The position numbers and the translations under genes were made by a program. A stretch of DNA of 64,000 bases from Cupriavidus malaysiensis (lineage in GTDB: Bacteria > Pseudomonadota > Gammaproteobacteria > Burkholderiales > Burkholderiaceae). The stretch covers positions 2,046,001-2,110,000 of the forward strand of contig NZ_CP017754.1 in NCBI RefSeq assembly GCF_001854325.1, in the 5' to 3' direction. Below are positions 45,623-55,726 of the stretch, in pieces (position 1 is the first letter of the stretch; every line of letters begins with the position of its first letter). The notes under the pieces are model-generated. The model had not been told where the DNA came from, did not search any database, and worked only from the letters and a program-made list of their open reading frames with translations.

Positions 45623-47011
45623 ATGCATTCATTGAATATCTACAACACGCTCGCGCGTGCCAAGCAGCCCTTCGTGCCCATCGAACCCGGCAAGGTCCGC
45701 ATGTATGTCTGCGGCATGACGGTGTACGACTACTGTCACGTGGGTCATGCGCGGGCCATGGTGATATTCGACATGGTGCAGCGCTGGCTGCGCACCATCG
45801 GCTATGAAGTGACCTATGTGCAGAACATCACGGACATCGACGACAAGATCATCCGCCGCGCCGCCGAGAACGGCGAGACCATCGGCGCGCTGACCGAGCG
45901 CTTCATCGATGCCCTGCACGAGGACGCGGCGGCACTTGGCGTGCAGCGCCCCGACCACGAGCCGCGCGCCACCCAGTACGTGCCGCAGATGCTCAACCTG
46001 ATCGACAAGCTCGAGCAGAACGGACTGGTGTACCAGGCCGCGGACGGCGACGTGAATTTCTCGGTGCGCAAGTTCCCCGGCTATGGCAGGCTTTCCGGCA
46101 AGTCGATCGAAGACCTGCGCGCGGGAGAGCGCGTCAGCACCAACGAGGCCAAGCAGGATCCGCTCGACTTCGTGCTGTGGAAGTCTGCCAAGGCCAGCGA
46201 GCCGGACGAGAGCAAGTGGGATTCGCGCTGGGGTCGCGGGCGTCCAGGCTGGCATATCGAGTGCTCGGCCATGAGCTGCACGCTGCTGGGCGAGCATTTC
46301 GACATCCACGGCGGCGGCGCCGACCTGCAGTTCCCGCACCACGAGAACGAGGTCGCGCAGTCCGAGGGCGCCAGCGGCAAGCCCTTCGTCAACTACTGGA
46401 TGCACAACGGCCACGTGCGCGTGAACGACGAGAAGATGTCGAAGTCGCTCGGCAACTTCTTCACCATCCGCGACGTGCTGAAGGCCTACGATTCCGAGGT
46501 GGTGCGCTTCTTCATCCTGCGCGCCCACTACCGCAGTCCGCTGAACTACGGCGAGGCCCATCTCGACGATGCGCGCCACGCCCTGACCCGTCTTTACACG
46601 GCCCTGAAGGATGCACAGGCCGACGGCGAGCCGCTCGACTGGAACGAAGCCCATGCGCAGCGCTTCCGCGAGGCCATGTGCGACGACTTCAATACCCCGA
46701 TCGCGTTCTCGGTGCTGTTCGACCTCGCCGGCGAAGTCAACCGTACCGCTTCGCCCGCCGCCGCGCGCCAGCTCAAGGCGCTGGCCGGCACCCTGGGCCT
46801 GTTGCAGCGCGACCCGCATGCCTTCCTGCAAGCGGGCAGCACCTCCGACGGACTGGACGCGACGCAGATCGAGGCCGGCATCGCCGCGCGCAAGGCCGCC
46901 AAGGCCGAGCGCAACTTCGCCGAGGCCGACCGCATCCGTGCGGAACTGCTGGCGGCCGGCGTGGTGCTGGAAGACAAGCCGGGTGGCGTGACCGAATGGA
47001 GGCGTGCTTGA
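45623..47011 (+). CDS. cysS: Cysteinyl-tRNA synthetase
   Basis: 462 residues, class I synthetase. HIGH-type motif CHVGHAR at residues 38-44, zinc-binding Cys30 in [13 protein letters not shown] at about residues 271-275, and [12 protein letters not shown] in the zinc site region. It charges tRNA-Cys with cysteine. The last codons carry the TGA that overlaps the next gene's TTG start. The start [17 protein letters not shown] is chosen because a longer upstream frame has no support. Confidence 0.95.
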   Translation: MHSLNIYNTLARAKQPFVPIEPGKVRMYVCGMTVYDYCHVGHARAMVIFDMVQRWLRTIGYEVTYVQNITDIDDKIIRRAAENGETIGALTERFIDALHEDAAALGVQRPDHEPRATQYVPQMLNLIDKLEQNGLVYQAADGDVNFSVRKFPGYGRLSGKSIEDLRAGERVSTNEAKQDPLDFVLWKSAKASEPDESKWDSRWGRGRPGWHIECSAMSCTLLGEHFDIHGGGADLQFPHHENEVAQSEGASGKPFVNYWMHNGHVRVNDEKMSKSLGNFFTIRDVLKAYDSEVVRFFILRAHYRSPLNYGEAHLDDARHALTRLYTALKDAQADGEPLDWNEAHAQRFREAMCDDFNTPIAFSVLFDLAGEVNRTASPAAARQLKALAGTLGLLQRDPHAFLQAGSTSDGLDATQIEAGIAARKAAKAERNFAEADRIRAELLAAGVVLEDKPGGVTEWRRA

Positions 47012-47769
47012 ACGCTGTCGCGCGCAAGACGCCCGCCGCCGCCAGCGCGGCCAAGGCTGCGCCGGCCCGCGCCGGCAAGGCTGCCGGCGTGGCCAAGGCG
47101 GACGGCAAGGGCGGCGCCGTGCCGCTGCCGGTCGACAGCGACGTCGAGGTCGTGCGCCCCGCCTACTGGGACGAGGCCTGCGCCGACCTGATGAAGCGTG
47201 ACCGCATCCTGCGCAAGATGATTCCCACCTATGGCCCGGGCCACCTGGTCGCGCGCGGGGACCCGTTCATCACGTTGGCACGCTCGGTGGTGGGGCAGCA
47301 GATTTCGGTCAAGTCCGCGCAGGCGGCCTGGGAGCGGCTCGTCGTCGCCTGTCCCAAGCTGACGCCGGCACAGCTGGTCAAGGCCGGCACCGAGAAACTG
47401 GCCGCCTGCGGCCTGTCCCGGCGCAAGGCCGAGTACATCATCGACCTGGCCGAGCATTTCAAGGCCGGCCGCGTGCATGTCAACCAATGGGCGGAGATGG
47501 ACGACGAGGCGGTGATCGCGGAGTTGACGCAGATCCGCGGCATCGGCCGCTGGACCGCGGAGATGTTCCTGATGTTCAACCTGATGCGGCCCAACGTACT
47601 GCCGCTCGACGACATCGGCCTGATCAACGCGATCTCGACGAATTACTTCAGCGGCGAGCCGGTCACACGCAGCGAGGCGCGCGAGGTCGCGGCCAATTGG
47701 GAGCCGTGGCGGACGGTGGCCACCTGGTATATGTGGCGCAGCCTGGATCCGCTTCCGGTGACGTATTAG
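47008..47769 (+). CDS. DNA-3-methyladenine glycosylase (AlkA family)
   Basis: 253 residues if read from the TTG at 47008, which is preceded by GGAGG with 5 bp spacing and overlaps the cysS stop (TTGA). The ATG at 46996 lies in the same frame but has no ribosome-binding site. After an alanine/lysine-rich lead, the helix-hairpin-helix block [20 protein letters not shown] and [14 protein letters not shown] hold the HhH-GPD motif with the catalytic aspartate. It removes alkylated purines from DNA. Coupling to cysS is by the overlap. Confidence 0.88.
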   Translation: MNAVARKTPAAASAAKAAPARAGKAAGVAKADGKGGAVPLPVDSDVEVVRPAYWDEACADLMKRDRILRKMIPTYGPGHLVARGDPFITLARSVVGQQISVKSAQAAWERLVVACPKLTPAQLVKAGTEKLAACGLSRRKAEYIIDLAEHFKAGRVHVNQWAEMDDEAVIAELTQIRGIGRWTAEMFLMFNLMRPNVLPLDDIGLINAISTNYFSGEPVTRSEAREVAANWEPWRTVATWYMWRSLDPLPVTY

Positions 47770-47884
47770 TTTCTTCTCGCGAAGATTTTGCGAGAAAGTG
47801 TCGCCGGCGATGTCTGCCGGCGGATAAGATCGGGGGTAAATTCCGGTAGAATGCGCCCCTTCACAGACAGGTACATGTGCCTTC

Positions 47885-48856
47885 ATGAAAACCACCTTCC
47901 TGGATTTTGAGCAGCCGATCGCCGAACTCGAGGCGAAGATCGAGGAACTGCGCTTCGTGCAGGACGACTCGGCCGTCGATATTTCCGAAGAGATTTCGCG
48001 GCTGGCCGGCAAGAGCCAGCAGCTCACCAAGGACATCTACGCGAACCTGAGCCCCTGGCAGGTCGCGCAGATCGCCCGCCACCCGCAACGTCCGTACACG
48101 CTGGACTACGTGCGGGAAATCTTCACCGACTTCCACGAACTGCACGGTGACCGGGCTTTCGCCGACGACCTGTCCATCGTCGGTGGCCTGGCCCGCTTCA
48201 ACGGGCAGGCGTGCATGGTCCTCGGCCACCAGAAGGGCCGCGACACCAAGGAGCGCGCGCTGCGCAACTTCGGCATGTCCAAGCCCGAGGGCTACCGCAA
48301 GGCCAAGCGCTTGATGGAACTCGCCGACAAGTTCGGCCTGCCCATCTTCACCTTCGTCGACACCCCGGGCGCGTTTCCCGGCATCGACGCGGAAGAGCGC
48401 GGCCAGTCCGAGGCCATCGGCCACAACCTGTATGTGATGGCCGGCCTGAAGGTGCCCCTGATCGCCACCATCATCGGCGAAGGCGGCTCGGGCGGCGCGC
48501 TGGCCATCGCGGTGGGCGACGTGGTGCAGATGCTGCAGTTCGCCACCTATGCGGTGATCTCGCCCGAGGGCTGCGCTTCCATCCTGTGGAAGACCGCCGA
48601 GAAGGCCCCCGAGGCCGCCGAGGCGCTGGGCCTGACCGCGCACCGCTTGAAGGCGCTTGGCCTGATCGACAGGATCGTCAACGAGCCGCTGGGCGGCGCC
48701 CATCGCGACCCGAAGGGCATGGCCGCCATGCTCAAGCGCTCGCTCGCCGATGCGCTGCGCCAGTTCCAGGGCATGGGCGTGAAGGAACTGCAGGCACGGC
48801 GCCACGAGCGCCTGCTGGCCTATGGCAAGTTCAAGGAAACCGGCGCCCGCGAGTGA
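47885..48856 (+). CDS. accA: Acetyl-CoA carboxylase carboxyltransferase, alpha subunit
   Basis: 323 residues, normal length. Landmarks are [29 protein letters not shown] and [20 protein letters not shown] of the carboxyltransferase fold. With AccD it transfers the carboxyl group from biotin to acetyl-CoA, the first step of fatty acid synthesis. The ATG at 47885 starts [20 protein letters not shown]. Its 3' end overlaps the following gene by about 35 bp. Confidence 0.95.
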   Translation: MKTTFLDFEQPIAELEAKIEELRFVQDDSAVDISEEISRLAGKSQQLTKDIYANLSPWQVAQIARHPQRPYTLDYVREIFTDFHELHGDRAFADDLSIVGGLARFNGQACMVLGHQKGRDTKERALRNFGMSKPEGYRKAKRLMELADKFGLPIFTFVDTPGAFPGIDAEERGQSEAIGHNLYVMAGLKVPLIATIIGEGGSGGALAIAVGDVVQMLQFATYAVISPEGCASILWKTAEKAPEAAEALGLTAHRLKALGLIDRIVNEPLGGAHRDPKGMAAMLKRSLADALRQFQGMGVKELQARRHERLLAYGKFKETGARE

Positions 48857-50270
48857 TCCCTCCGCGCGCCTGACCGACAAGGTCGCACAGTCCCTGCGGG
48901 GCGGTGCGGCCTTTGTTGTTTCTGGCGGTGCGGCGGGAGCCGTTGCGGTGGCGCTGTCGGGCGGGCGCGATTCGGTGGCGCTGCTGCATGCCGCGCGCGC
49001 GGCGCTTGCCGACGGCGCGTTGCCGGCGCGGCTGGTGGCGCTGCACGTGCACCACGGCCTGCAGGCACAGGCCGACCAGTGGGATGCCTTCTGTGCGGAC
49101 CTGTGCGCGCGCTGGCAGGTCGGCTACTTCGTGCGCCGCGCGGTGGTGCGGCCGCTGGCCGGCGAAGGGTTGGAGGCGGCGGCGCGGCGCGCGCGCTATG
49201 CGGCGCTGGCAGACATGTGCCGCGACGCCGGGGCCGGCCTGCTGCTGTTCGCCCACCACCTCGACGACCAGGTCGAAACGGTGCTGCTGCGCTTGTTCCG
49301 CGGCACCGGCGTGGCCGGGATGGCCGGCATGCCGGCGGCCAGGCGGCTCGCGCCCGGGTCCGACGTGCTGCTGCTGCGTCCCTGGCTGGACGAGGGCAGG
49401 GAAGCCATCGATGCCTACTGCGCGGCGCATGCCTTGCCCTGGGTCGAGGATCCCACCAACGCCGACCCGCGCTTCGCGCGCAATGCGCTGCGCGGCCGCA
49501 TGCCGGACCTGCTGGCGGCCTTCCCCGCGCTGCGCGCCAATGTCGCTCAGGCGGCCGCGCACTTCGCCCAGGCCGGTGCCCTGCTGGACCAGCTTGCCGC
49601 CGAGCGGCTGGCGCGGCTGGCCGGCCCGGGTCGCGACGCGGACACGCTGGCCGAGCTGGACCTGGACGGGCTCCGGGCCTTGCCGGAAGGCCAGGCCGAT
49701 GCGGTGCTGCGCTTGTGGCTGCGCGAACTCGGCATGCACGCGCCGTCGACAGCGCGGTTGGCGGCGATGCGCACGCAGTTGCTCGACCATGCCGGAGGCG
49801 AGCCGGCACTCCATCATCAGGACCTCGTCCTGCGCCGCTTCCAGGGCCGGGTGCTGGCATGCCGCGCGCGCACGCTGCCGGCGCAGGCAACGGTGACGCT
49901 GGCCTGGCACGGTGAGGCCAGCCTGGCGGTGCCGGCCTGGCAGGGCGCGCTCCATTTCACGCGCGACGATACCTTCGGCGTGCCGGAGGCGGTGCTGCGC
50001 CAGCCGCTTGCGCTGGCTCCCCGGCGTGGCGGCGAACGCATCGTGCTGCGGCCGGGCGGCCGCGCGCGGGCGCTCAAGCAGGCCTACCAGGAGGCCGGCG
50101 TACCGGCCTGGCGCCGCGCCGCGCTGCCGCTGCTGTGGGCCGGGGATACGCTGGTGCTGGCCGCCGGGCTCGGCATGCACCGGCGCTGGCCGGACGCCGG
50201 GACGGGAGCGCGCTGGCGCGTCGAGTGGGTGGAGCGGGGCGGCGACGAGGCCTGGGTGAGGCCTGGATGA
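48822..50270 (+). CDS. tilS: tRNA(Ile)-lysidine synthetase
   Basis: 482 residues with the ATG at 48822, which lies inside accA; the true start may be a few codons later. The PP-loop [10 protein letters not shown] (ATP-binding), [15 protein letters not shown] and [20 protein letters not shown] are the signature, followed by the all-beta C-terminal domain. It makes lysidine at the anticodon wobble C of tRNA-Ile so that it reads AUA. The reading frame ends in a 12-bp tandem repeat (see repeat at 50250). Confidence 0.93.
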   Translation: MASSRKPAPASDPSARLTDKVAQSLRGGAAFVVSGGAAGAVAVALSGGRDSVALLHAARAALADGALPARLVALHVHHGLQAQADQWDAFCADLCARWQVGYFVRRAVVRPLAGEGLEAAARRARYAALADMCRDAGAGLLLFAHHLDDQVETVLLRLFRGTGVAGMAGMPAARRLAPGSDVLLLRPWLDEGREAIDAYCAAHALPWVEDPTNADPRFARNALRGRMPDLLAAFPALRANVAQAAAHFAQAGALLDQLAAERLARLAGPGRDADTLAELDLDGLRALPEGQADAVLRLWLRELGMHAPSTARLAAMRTQLLDHAGGEPALHHQDLVLRRFQGRVLACRARTLPAQATVTLAWHGEASLAVPAWQGALHFTRDDTFGVPEAVLRQPLALAPRRGGERIVLRPGGRARALKQAYQEAGVPAWRRAALPLLWAGDTLVLAAGLGMHRRWPDAGTGARWRVEWVERGGDEAWVRPG

Positions 50271-50310
50271 AGCCTGGACGAGGCCTGGACGAGGCCTGGA
50301 CGAGGAAGCC
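50250..50310 (+). repeat. 12-bp tandem repeat at the end of tilS
   Basis: GAGGCCTGGACG-like units recur from about 50249 to 50306: GAGGCCTGGGTG, GAGGCCTGGATG, AAGCCTGGACG, then three almost identical copies of GAGGCCTGGACG. Part of the array lies inside the last codons of tilS, and the stop at 50268-50270 arises from a single base difference in one unit. Confidence 0.8.
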
Positions 50311-50503
50311 GCTCACAGGTATCGCCGGCACGCCTGCGTGACTGCCGCGGGACATGGCCGCACAGTGGCGGCGCCCTGCCTGGTGTGAGATCGAGATGTG
50401 GCGTGATGTCCGACTCGTGCGCTGATCGACCTGCTGCCTTGCCTGGCAAGGGTTCTTGGTGTATTTTCAGTGGTTTTGCACAATCGCTGGCGTCGACAAG
50501 AAG

Positions 50504-51754
50504 ATGGCTCTCATCGTTCACAAATACGGCGGCACTTCGATGGGTTCCACGGAACGCATCAAGAATGTCGCCAAGCGCGTGGCCAAGTGGCACCGCGCCG
50601 GTCACCGCGTAGTCGTGGTGCCTTCGGCCATGTCGGGCGAAACCAATCGCCTGCTGGGCCTCGCCAAGGAGATCTCGGCGCAGCCGAGCCCGCGCGAGCT
50701 GGACATGCTGGCCTCCACCGGCGAGCAGGCCAGCGTCGCGTTGCTCGCCATCGCCCTGCACGGTGAGGACATCGACGCCGTCAGCTACACCGGCTGGCAA
50801 GTGCCGGTGAAAACCGATTCGGCCTTCACCAAGGCCCGCATCGAGTCGATCGACGACGAGCGCATCCTGGCTGACCTCGACGCCGGCCGCGTGGTGGTCA
50901 TCACCGGCTTCCAGGGCATGGACGCCGACGGCAATATCACCACGCTGGGCCGTGGCGGCTCCGATACCTCGGCCGTGGCGATCGCCGCTGCCATCGAGGC
51001 CGACGAGTGCCTGATCTACACGGACGTCGACGGCGTCTACACCACCGACCCGCGCGTGGTGGAAGATGCCCGCCGCCTGGACCGCATCACCTTCGAGGAA
51101 ATGCTGGAAATGGCCAGCCTCGGTTCCAAGGTGCTGCAGATCCGCTCGGTGGAGTTCGCCGGCAAGTACCGCGTGAAGACCCGCGTGCTGTCGTCGCTGA
51201 CCGACCCCCTGCTGCCGCTCGAACAGGAAATGCATTCGGGCACGCTGATCACTTTTGAGGAAGAGTCTGACATGGAAGCAGCCGTCATCTCCGGCATCGC
51301 CTTTGCCCGTGACGAGGCCAAGATCACCGTTCTGGGCGTGCCCGACAAGCCCGGCATCGCTTACCAGATCCTGGGCCCGATCGCCGACGCGAACATCGAC
51401 GTCGACATGATCATCCAGAACCAGTCGGTGGACGGCAAGACCGATTTCACCTTCACCGTGCCGCGCGGTGACTACCAGCGCGCGCTGGCGATCCTGAACG
51501 ACGGCGTCAAGGGCCACATCGGCGCCGCCACCGTGCTGGGCGACCCGAAGGTGTCGAAGGTGTCGGTGGTGGGCGTGGGCATGCGCTCGCACGTCGGCAT
51601 CGCCAGCAAGATGTTCCGCACGCTGTCGGAAGAGGGCATCAACATCCAGATGATCTCCACTTCGGAAATCAAGATCTCGGTGCTGATCGACGAGAAGTAC
51701 ATGGAACTCGCCGTGCGCGCCCTGCACAAGGCGTTCGAACTCGAGCAGGCCTGA
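50504..51754 (+). CDS. lysC: Aspartate kinase
   Basis: 416 residues from the ATG at 50504, beginning MALIVHKYGGTSMGSTERIK. KYGGTS at residues 7-12 is the kinase nucleotide motif, followed by GFQGMDADGNITTLGRGGSD. Two ACT domains fill residues about 265-410 (SDMEAAVISGIAFARDEAKI, KVSVVGVGMRSHVGIASKMF), the allosteric lysine/threonine sensing part. It phosphorylates aspartate, the first step to lysine, threonine and methionine. A longer frame upstream is not supported. Confidence 0.95.
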   Translation: MALIVHKYGGTSMGSTERIKNVAKRVAKWHRAGHRVVVVPSAMSGETNRLLGLAKEISAQPSPRELDMLASTGEQASVALLAIALHGEDIDAVSYTGWQVPVKTDSAFTKARIESIDDERILADLDAGRVVVITGFQGMDADGNITTLGRGGSDTSAVAIAAAIEADECLIYTDVDGVYTTDPRVVEDARRLDRITFEEMLEMASLGSKVLQIRSVEFAGKYRVKTRVLSSLTDPLLPLEQEMHSGTLITFEEESDMEAAVISGIAFARDEAKITVLGVPDKPGIAYQILGPIADANIDVDMIIQNQSVDGKTDFTFTVPRGDYQRALAILNDGVKGHIGAATVLGDPKVSKVSVVGVGMRSHVGIASKMFRTLSEEGINIQMISTSEIKISVLIDEKYMELAVRALHKAFELEQA

Positions 51755-51814
51755 CGCATTCGCCTGCTTGCTGGCGGGGCACGAAAAAAAAGTGCAGTTG
51801 TCATCGAATTATCA

Positions 51815-51843
51815 TTGACCAACTGACTTAGCCTCGCTAGAAT
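51815..51843 (+). promoter_or_regulatory. Sigma-70 promoter of tRNA-Ser
   Basis: TTGACC at 51815-51820, 17-bp spacer, TAGAAT at 51838-51843, about 43 bp before the mature tRNA start at 51886. The -35 and -10 elements each differ from consensus by one base, and the spacing is optimal. Confidence 0.75.
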
Positions 51844-51885
51844 GCGTGCTTCGTTGTGCAGCCTCCCTTGCACAACGCAAGTTTG

Positions 51886-51979
51886 GGAGACGTGGCCGAG
51901 AGGTCGAAGGCACTCCCCTGCTAAGGGAGCATCCGGGCCAAAACCTGGATCGAGGGTTCGAATCCCTCCGTCTCCGCCA
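51886..51979 (+). tRNA. tRNA-Ser (GCU)
   Basis: 94 nt including the encoded CCA at 51977-51979. Acceptor stem GGAGACG pairs with CGTCTCC; the anticodon arm CTCCC-CT-GCT-AA-GGGAG has anticodon GCT at 51920-51922. A long variable arm (CATCCGGGCCAAAACCTGGATC) marks it as a serine-type class II tRNA, and the T arm GAGGGTTCGAATCCCTC is intact. It decodes AGC/AGU. Confidence 0.97.
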
Positions 51980-51993
51980 GTTAATGGCGGCGG

Positions 51994-52031
51994 AACCCCG
52001 GAAGATCGCGGTCTTCCGGGGTTTTGTTTTT
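51994..52031 (+). terminator. Terminator after tRNA-Ser
   Basis: AACCCCGGAAGA (51994-52005) pairs with TCTTCCGGGGTT (52012-52023), separated by TCGCGG and followed by a T-rich run (TTGTTTTTTT). This is a strong intrinsic terminator 14 bp after the tRNA. Confidence 0.9.
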
Positions 52032-52570
52032 TTGGGCGTTCTTCAAGGGCTCCCACGCTCCCACGCCCTGACCACTGCTTCACGGCTTGCCTCGCAGCCT
52101 GCTTCCCGGAGAAGCAGTGTCATGCCATGTTCCCTGTCTTGCCGAGGCGCGATAGCGGTCTCTGTCCGGATCTCTCTCCAGGCATGCCCCCGATTGCCGG
52201 GCCGGACCTCGGTGCGCACGTATGCCTGGTGGTCGTTTCTCAGGCGTTGGTGGCGGCAGTTCTCCATGCCGCAAACCAATGATCCCGTTTGCGATCCGGT
52301 CTCTCGCGTACCGCGTTGCGCAGGTGCAAGCGCACGAGGTTGGCCACCGCTTCCTGCTGGCCGGCCAGCAGCATGTCGATCCGCGTCAGGGGCCCGCGGC
52401 AGCGTCCCTCGGCGTGTCGCGGTCCACCGCCTTGCGGTATTCCAGGAGCCGGCTCCCACCGCTGCGGCTGCCCGGATTGGCATTGCCGGGCGTACAGTAC
52501 GGATACCGGCGGAAGCGAGAGCCCAGGATGCCCGTGTCTCGCCACACCGCGATGCAGACCAGGACCCGAC
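52032..52570. other. 539-bp interval after tRNA-Ser
   Basis: No supported gene. tRNA-Ser 3' ends are common integration sites, but no integrase or repeat of the tRNA 3' part is visible in this interval. Several frames here are arginine/alanine-rich shadows. Confidence 0.4.
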
Positions 52571-53386
52571 ATGACCCCAAGTACCTCAGCCCGCATGCCC
52601 ACGTATTTCATTTCGCACGGTGGCGGCCCCTGGCCATGGATGCCACAGGCGTTGCAGACCACGTATGCGCGCCTGGCGGCCGCGCTTGCCGACATGCCGC
52701 GCCAGGTGGGACGCAAGCCGAAGGCGATCCTGATGGTGTCGGCCCATTGGGAGGCGCCTGCCTTTACCGTGCAGGGGGCGGAGCGCCCGGGCATGATCTA
52801 CGACTACTACGGCTTTCCTGAAGAAACCTACCAGGTCCGCTATGCCTCCTCCGGTTCTCCTGCGCTGGCGGTGCGTACCCTCGAACTCGTGCGCGCGGCA
52901 GGGTTGCCGGCCGACATCGATGCCGCGCGCGGCTACGACCATGGCATGTTCTCCCCGATGGCCGTCATGATTCCCGAGGCCGACGTGCCGGTGGTACAGC
53001 TGTCGCTGCTGCGCGGGCTCGACCCCGAGGCGCATATCCGCCTCGGCCGCAGTCTTGCGGCGCTGCGCGACGAGGAGGTGCTGATCGTCGGCAGCGGCCT
53101 GAGCTACCACAATCTGCGTGCCTTCGGCCCAGCGGGCCAGGCCGCGTCGGCGGCCTTCGATGGCTGGCTGGGCGATGCGCTGATGCATCACGAAGGCAGT
53201 GCCCGAACCGAACGGCTGCTGCGATGGGAGCAGGCACCCGCTGCCCGCCAGGCCCACCCGCGCGAAGAACACCTGATTCCCGTCATGGTCGCCGCGGGTG
53301 CCGCCGAGAACGAGGCCGCCACGCGCGTCTATCACGAGGACGGTTTCGCCGGCGGCATCTCGGTTTCGAGCTATCGCTTCGGCTGA
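52571..53386 (+). CDS. DODA-type extradiol dioxygenase (LigB-like)
   Basis: 271 residues from the ATG at 52571 (or 24 bp later, MPTYFISHGGGPWPW). ISHGGGPWP with the first metal histidine, SAHWEAPAFTV, and YDHGMFSPMAVM and REEHLIPVM match the metal-dependent, LigB-type 4,5-DOPA dioxygenase family. These enzymes open catechol-type rings next to the hydroxyls. The substrate is unknown. A paralogue occurs on the other strand at 58989-59822. The next gene overlaps by 1 bp. Confidence 0.85.
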   Translation: MTPSTSARMPTYFISHGGGPWPWMPQALQTTYARLAAALADMPRQVGRKPKAILMVSAHWEAPAFTVQGAERPGMIYDYYGFPEETYQVRYASSGSPALAVRTLELVRAAGLPADIDAARGYDHGMFSPMAVMIPEADVPVVQLSLLRGLDPEAHIRLGRSLAALRDEEVLIVGSGLSYHNLRAFGPAGQAASAAFDGWLGDALMHHEGSARTERLLRWEQAPAARQAHPREEHLIPVMVAAGAAENEAATRVYHEDGFAGGISVSSYRFG

Positions 53387-53832
53387 TGTCCGGCACACCT
53401 GCGGCGGTCGTCCGCCTCCTGCTCGGTTCCGTCCGGTCCGAGGTGCTGGTCAGCAGCGCGGATGGGCGCCGCCACGCGCTCACGCTGGCGCTCGGCCTGG
53501 ACAATGTCCGCCCCGGTCCCTTGCGCAGCGAGCCTCCCTCCGCCATGGAACTGGAGGCCGCCATCGAATACGTCGAAAACGTGGTGATGCCGCTCGCGCA
53601 TCAATTGCCCTCCGGCGCCTTGCTTCATGTGGAGGGCGAACTGCCTCCCGGTGTCGAGGCGCTGCGCAGCATCGAAGAGATCGAAGCGCGCTTCAACGAA
53701 ATCGTGGCCGTGGCGCACGGCAGGCCGGCCGGCCGATCAGGCCTGGCCGACCGGCGCCAAGCAAGCGCCGTGCTGATCCTGCGCGAGTGGATGCACCATC
53801 TCGGCTTTGCGGCGATCGGGCGCGGGGATTGA
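53386..53832 (+). CDS. Hypothetical protein next to the dioxygenase
   Basis: 148 residues starting at the TGATG overlap with the dioxygenase gene. Begins MSGTPAAVVRLLLGSVRSEV, contains AIEYVENVVMPLAHQLPSGA near the middle and ILREWMHHLGFAAIGR at the end. No membrane segment or signal peptide. No family recognised; the overlap suggests cotranscription with the dioxygenase. Confidence 0.55.
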   Translation: MSGTPAAVVRLLLGSVRSEVLVSSADGRRHALTLALGLDNVRPGPLRSEPPSAMELEAAIEYVENVVMPLAHQLPSGALLHVEGELPPGVEALRSIEEIEARFNEIVAVAHGRPAGRSGLADRRQASAVLILREWMHHLGFAAIGRGD

Positions 53833-53866
53833 AGGCCGCGCCGCTCGTGGCGGCTGCGCCGGCCCC

Positions 53867-54145
53867 TTACTCCGTCGTGCTCGGGTGTGCCGGAGCCGTC
53901 TTCTTGCCGCTCTTGGTGTGCTTCATCTTGTCCTTGGCGCTGGTCAGGTTCGAGCGCGTGCTCTGGTTGGCGCCCTGCGTGTACGGATCGAACTTGTCCG
54001 TCGACCTGGCGGCGTCCGGGACATAGCCGTCCTTGTTGGTGACGTGCATGTCATAGTCATAGCGGTCCGGGGGATTCGCCGGTCCGGCAGCCAGGGCTGC
54101 ACCGGATGCCAGCAGTGCCATGGTGAACGCGATCAGAAATTGCAT
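53867..54145 (-). CDS. Small exported protein, paralogue of the one at 31344
   Basis: 92 residues. Signal peptide MQFLIAFTMALLASGAALAA, then PPDRYDYDMHVTNKDGYV, KFDPYTQGANQSTRSN and a lysine/serine-rich tail (KMKHTKSGKKTAPAHPST). DRYDY and KFDPYTQGAN are shared with the gene at 31344-31661, though the two lie 22 kb apart on different strands. The family is small, secreted and basic; the function is unknown. Confidence 0.65.
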   Translation of the reverse strand: MQFLIAFTMALLASGAALAAGPANPPDRYDYDMHVTNKDGYVPDAARSTDKFDPYTQGANQSTRSNLTSAKDKMKHTKSGKKTAPAHPSTTE

Positions 54146-54593
54146 GGGGAATCTCCTGCGCGGGTTCAGGTGGGCGCGACGCACTCTGCATCGGCAATGA
54201 TGCGCGGCGATCGCTCTGTGTCGAGCGCGAGCGCGGGAAGTTTCATCCAACACGCGCTGCACGGCGACTGGGTCAGCATAGAAATCAGCATAGCGGGGCC
54301 GCGCCCGGCTGGAAAGGACGTTACCGGTGGAAAGCGCCGCGGCGCGCCCGGGTGACATGATGCAACCGGACTTCGAGAGGATGGAGGCCCCTGGCCGCCG
54401 GCCTCTTCGCCGGCACCTGGCGCGGCGGGGCGCTGCGCAGGCGTCTCTTCTTGTCCATATCGACATTTCCGCTCGAGCGGCCACACGGACCGCGCGGCGG
54501 AATTTCCCGCTTGCGGCATTGCGCAACGACGATGGACAGGCTTACGATGGCGGCTCCTCATCCGCGATGGCGAACCCCCGGCAAGGAGTCCGC
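54146..54593. other. 448-bp interval before the broken adc gene
   Basis: No supported gene. It separates the small exported gene from the broken adc gene on the other strand, so it should hold two divergent promoters. No strong sigma-70 match was picked out by eye. Confidence 0.35.
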
Positions 54594-54900
54594 ATGAAGA
54601 CCAGCGATGTCCGATCGAAGGCGTTCGCGATGCCGTTGACCAGCCCCGCGTTTCCCCTGGGTCCCTACCGCTTCGTCGATCGCGAGTTCCTGATCATCAC
54701 CTGCCGCACCGATCCGGCCCGCCTGCGCGAAATCGTGCCGGGGCCCCTGCAGGTCACCGAGCCGATCGTGCACGACGAATTCATCCGCATGACCGACGCG
54801 ACCGGATTCGGCGACTACACCGAAAGCGGCCAGGTGATCCCCGTCGGATGGGCTGGGCGAAGTCGTCCACGACTACCTGGCGCAACGACGCCGACGGCCC
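54594..54900 (+). pseudogene. adc: Acetoacetate decarboxylase (adc) destroyed by an internal deletion
   Basis: The frame begins [20 protein letters not shown] and keeps the N-terminal part of acetoacetate decarboxylase ([45 protein letters not shown]). Near 54846 it jumps, out of frame, to the end of the enzyme: [10 protein letters not shown] is read in another frame, which is how this family ends. About 150 codons, including the catalytic lysine region, are missing compared with the usual 245-residue enzyme. It cannot be active. It stands before 3-hydroxybutyrate dehydrogenase and patatin genes, its usual partners in this group. Confidence 0.8.
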
Positions 54901-54940
54901 ATCATCTTCTCCCACCAACGATCAAGACAGGAGTTCGAGC

Positions 54941-55726
54941 ATGAGCACGCTGAACGGAAAGACCGCAGTGGTCACGGGCGCCGCGAGCGGCATCGGCAAG
55001 GAAATCGCGCTGGAGCTGGCCAAGGCCGGCGCAGCGGTGGCGATCGCCGACCTGAACCAGGATGGCGCCAATGCCGTTGCCGAAGAGATCCGGCAGGCCG
55101 GCGGCAAGGCCATCGGCGTCGCGATGGACGTGACGAACGAGGATGCTGTCAACCACGGCATCGACAAGGTGGCCGAGACCTTCGGCTCGGTCGACATCCT
55201 GGTGTCGAACGCGGGTATCCAGATCGTCAACCCGATCGAGAACTATGCGTTCGCTGACTGGAAGAAGATGCAGGCGATCCACGTCGACGGCGCGTTCCTG
55301 ACGACGAAGGCGGCGCTCAAGCACATGTACAAGGACGATCGCGGTGGCGTGGTGATCTATATGGGGTCGGTGCACTCGCATGAGGCGTCCCCGCTCAAGT
55401 CGGCCTACGTGACGGCGAAGCATGGCCTGCTGGGGCTGGCGCGCGTGCTGGCGAAAGAGGGCGCCAGGCACAATGTGCGTTCGCATGTCGTGTGCCCGGG
55501 TTTCGTGCGCACGCCGCTGGTGGAGAAGCAGATTCCGGAACAAGCGAAGGAGCTGGGAATCAGCGAGGAGGATGTGGTGAAGAAGGTGATGCTCGGCAAT
55601 ACGGTCGACGGTGTGTTTACCACGGTGCAGGACGTCGCCCAGACCGTGCTGTTCCTGTCGGCATTCCCGAGCGCCGCGCTCACCGGCCAGTCGTTTGTGG
55701 TCAGCCACGGCTGGTTCATGCAATGA
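54941..55726 (+). CDS. 3-hydroxybutyrate dehydrogenase (SDR family)
   Basis: 261 residues, ATG preceded by GACAGGAG. Rossmann motif TGAASGIG at residues 12-19; catalytic Ser143, Tyr156 and Lys160 ([15 protein letters not shown]). [18 protein letters not shown] and the HGWFMQ end fit 3-hydroxybutyrate dehydrogenases that oxidise (R)-3-hydroxybutyrate to acetoacetate in poly-3-hydroxybutyrate breakdown. It stays intact although the neighbouring adc is broken. Its stop overlaps the patatin start (ATGA). Confidence 0.9.
   Translation: MSTLNGKTAVVTGAASGIGKEIALELAKAGAAVAIADLNQDGANAVAEEIRQAGGKAIGVAMDVTNEDAVNHGIDKVAETFGSVDILVSNAGIQIVNPIENYAFADWKKMQAIHVDGAFLTTKAALKHMYKDDRGGVVIYMGSVHSHEASPLKSAYVTAKHGLLGLARVLAKEGARHNVRSHVVCPGFVRTPLVEKQIPEQAKELGISEEDVVKKVMLGNTVDGVFTTVQDVAQTVLFLSAFPSAALTGQSFVVSHGWFMQ

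Noticed and set aside
48870..48900. A later start for tilS than the ATG inside accA.
   Set aside because: No ATG, GTG or ribosome-binding site was found that fits better; the overlapping ATG was kept, although the first residues are not conserved.
51886..52570. tRNA-Ser as a possible integration site for a mobile element.
   Set aside because: The tRNA is complete, a terminator follows at once, and no integrase or repeat of the tRNA 3' end was seen downstream.
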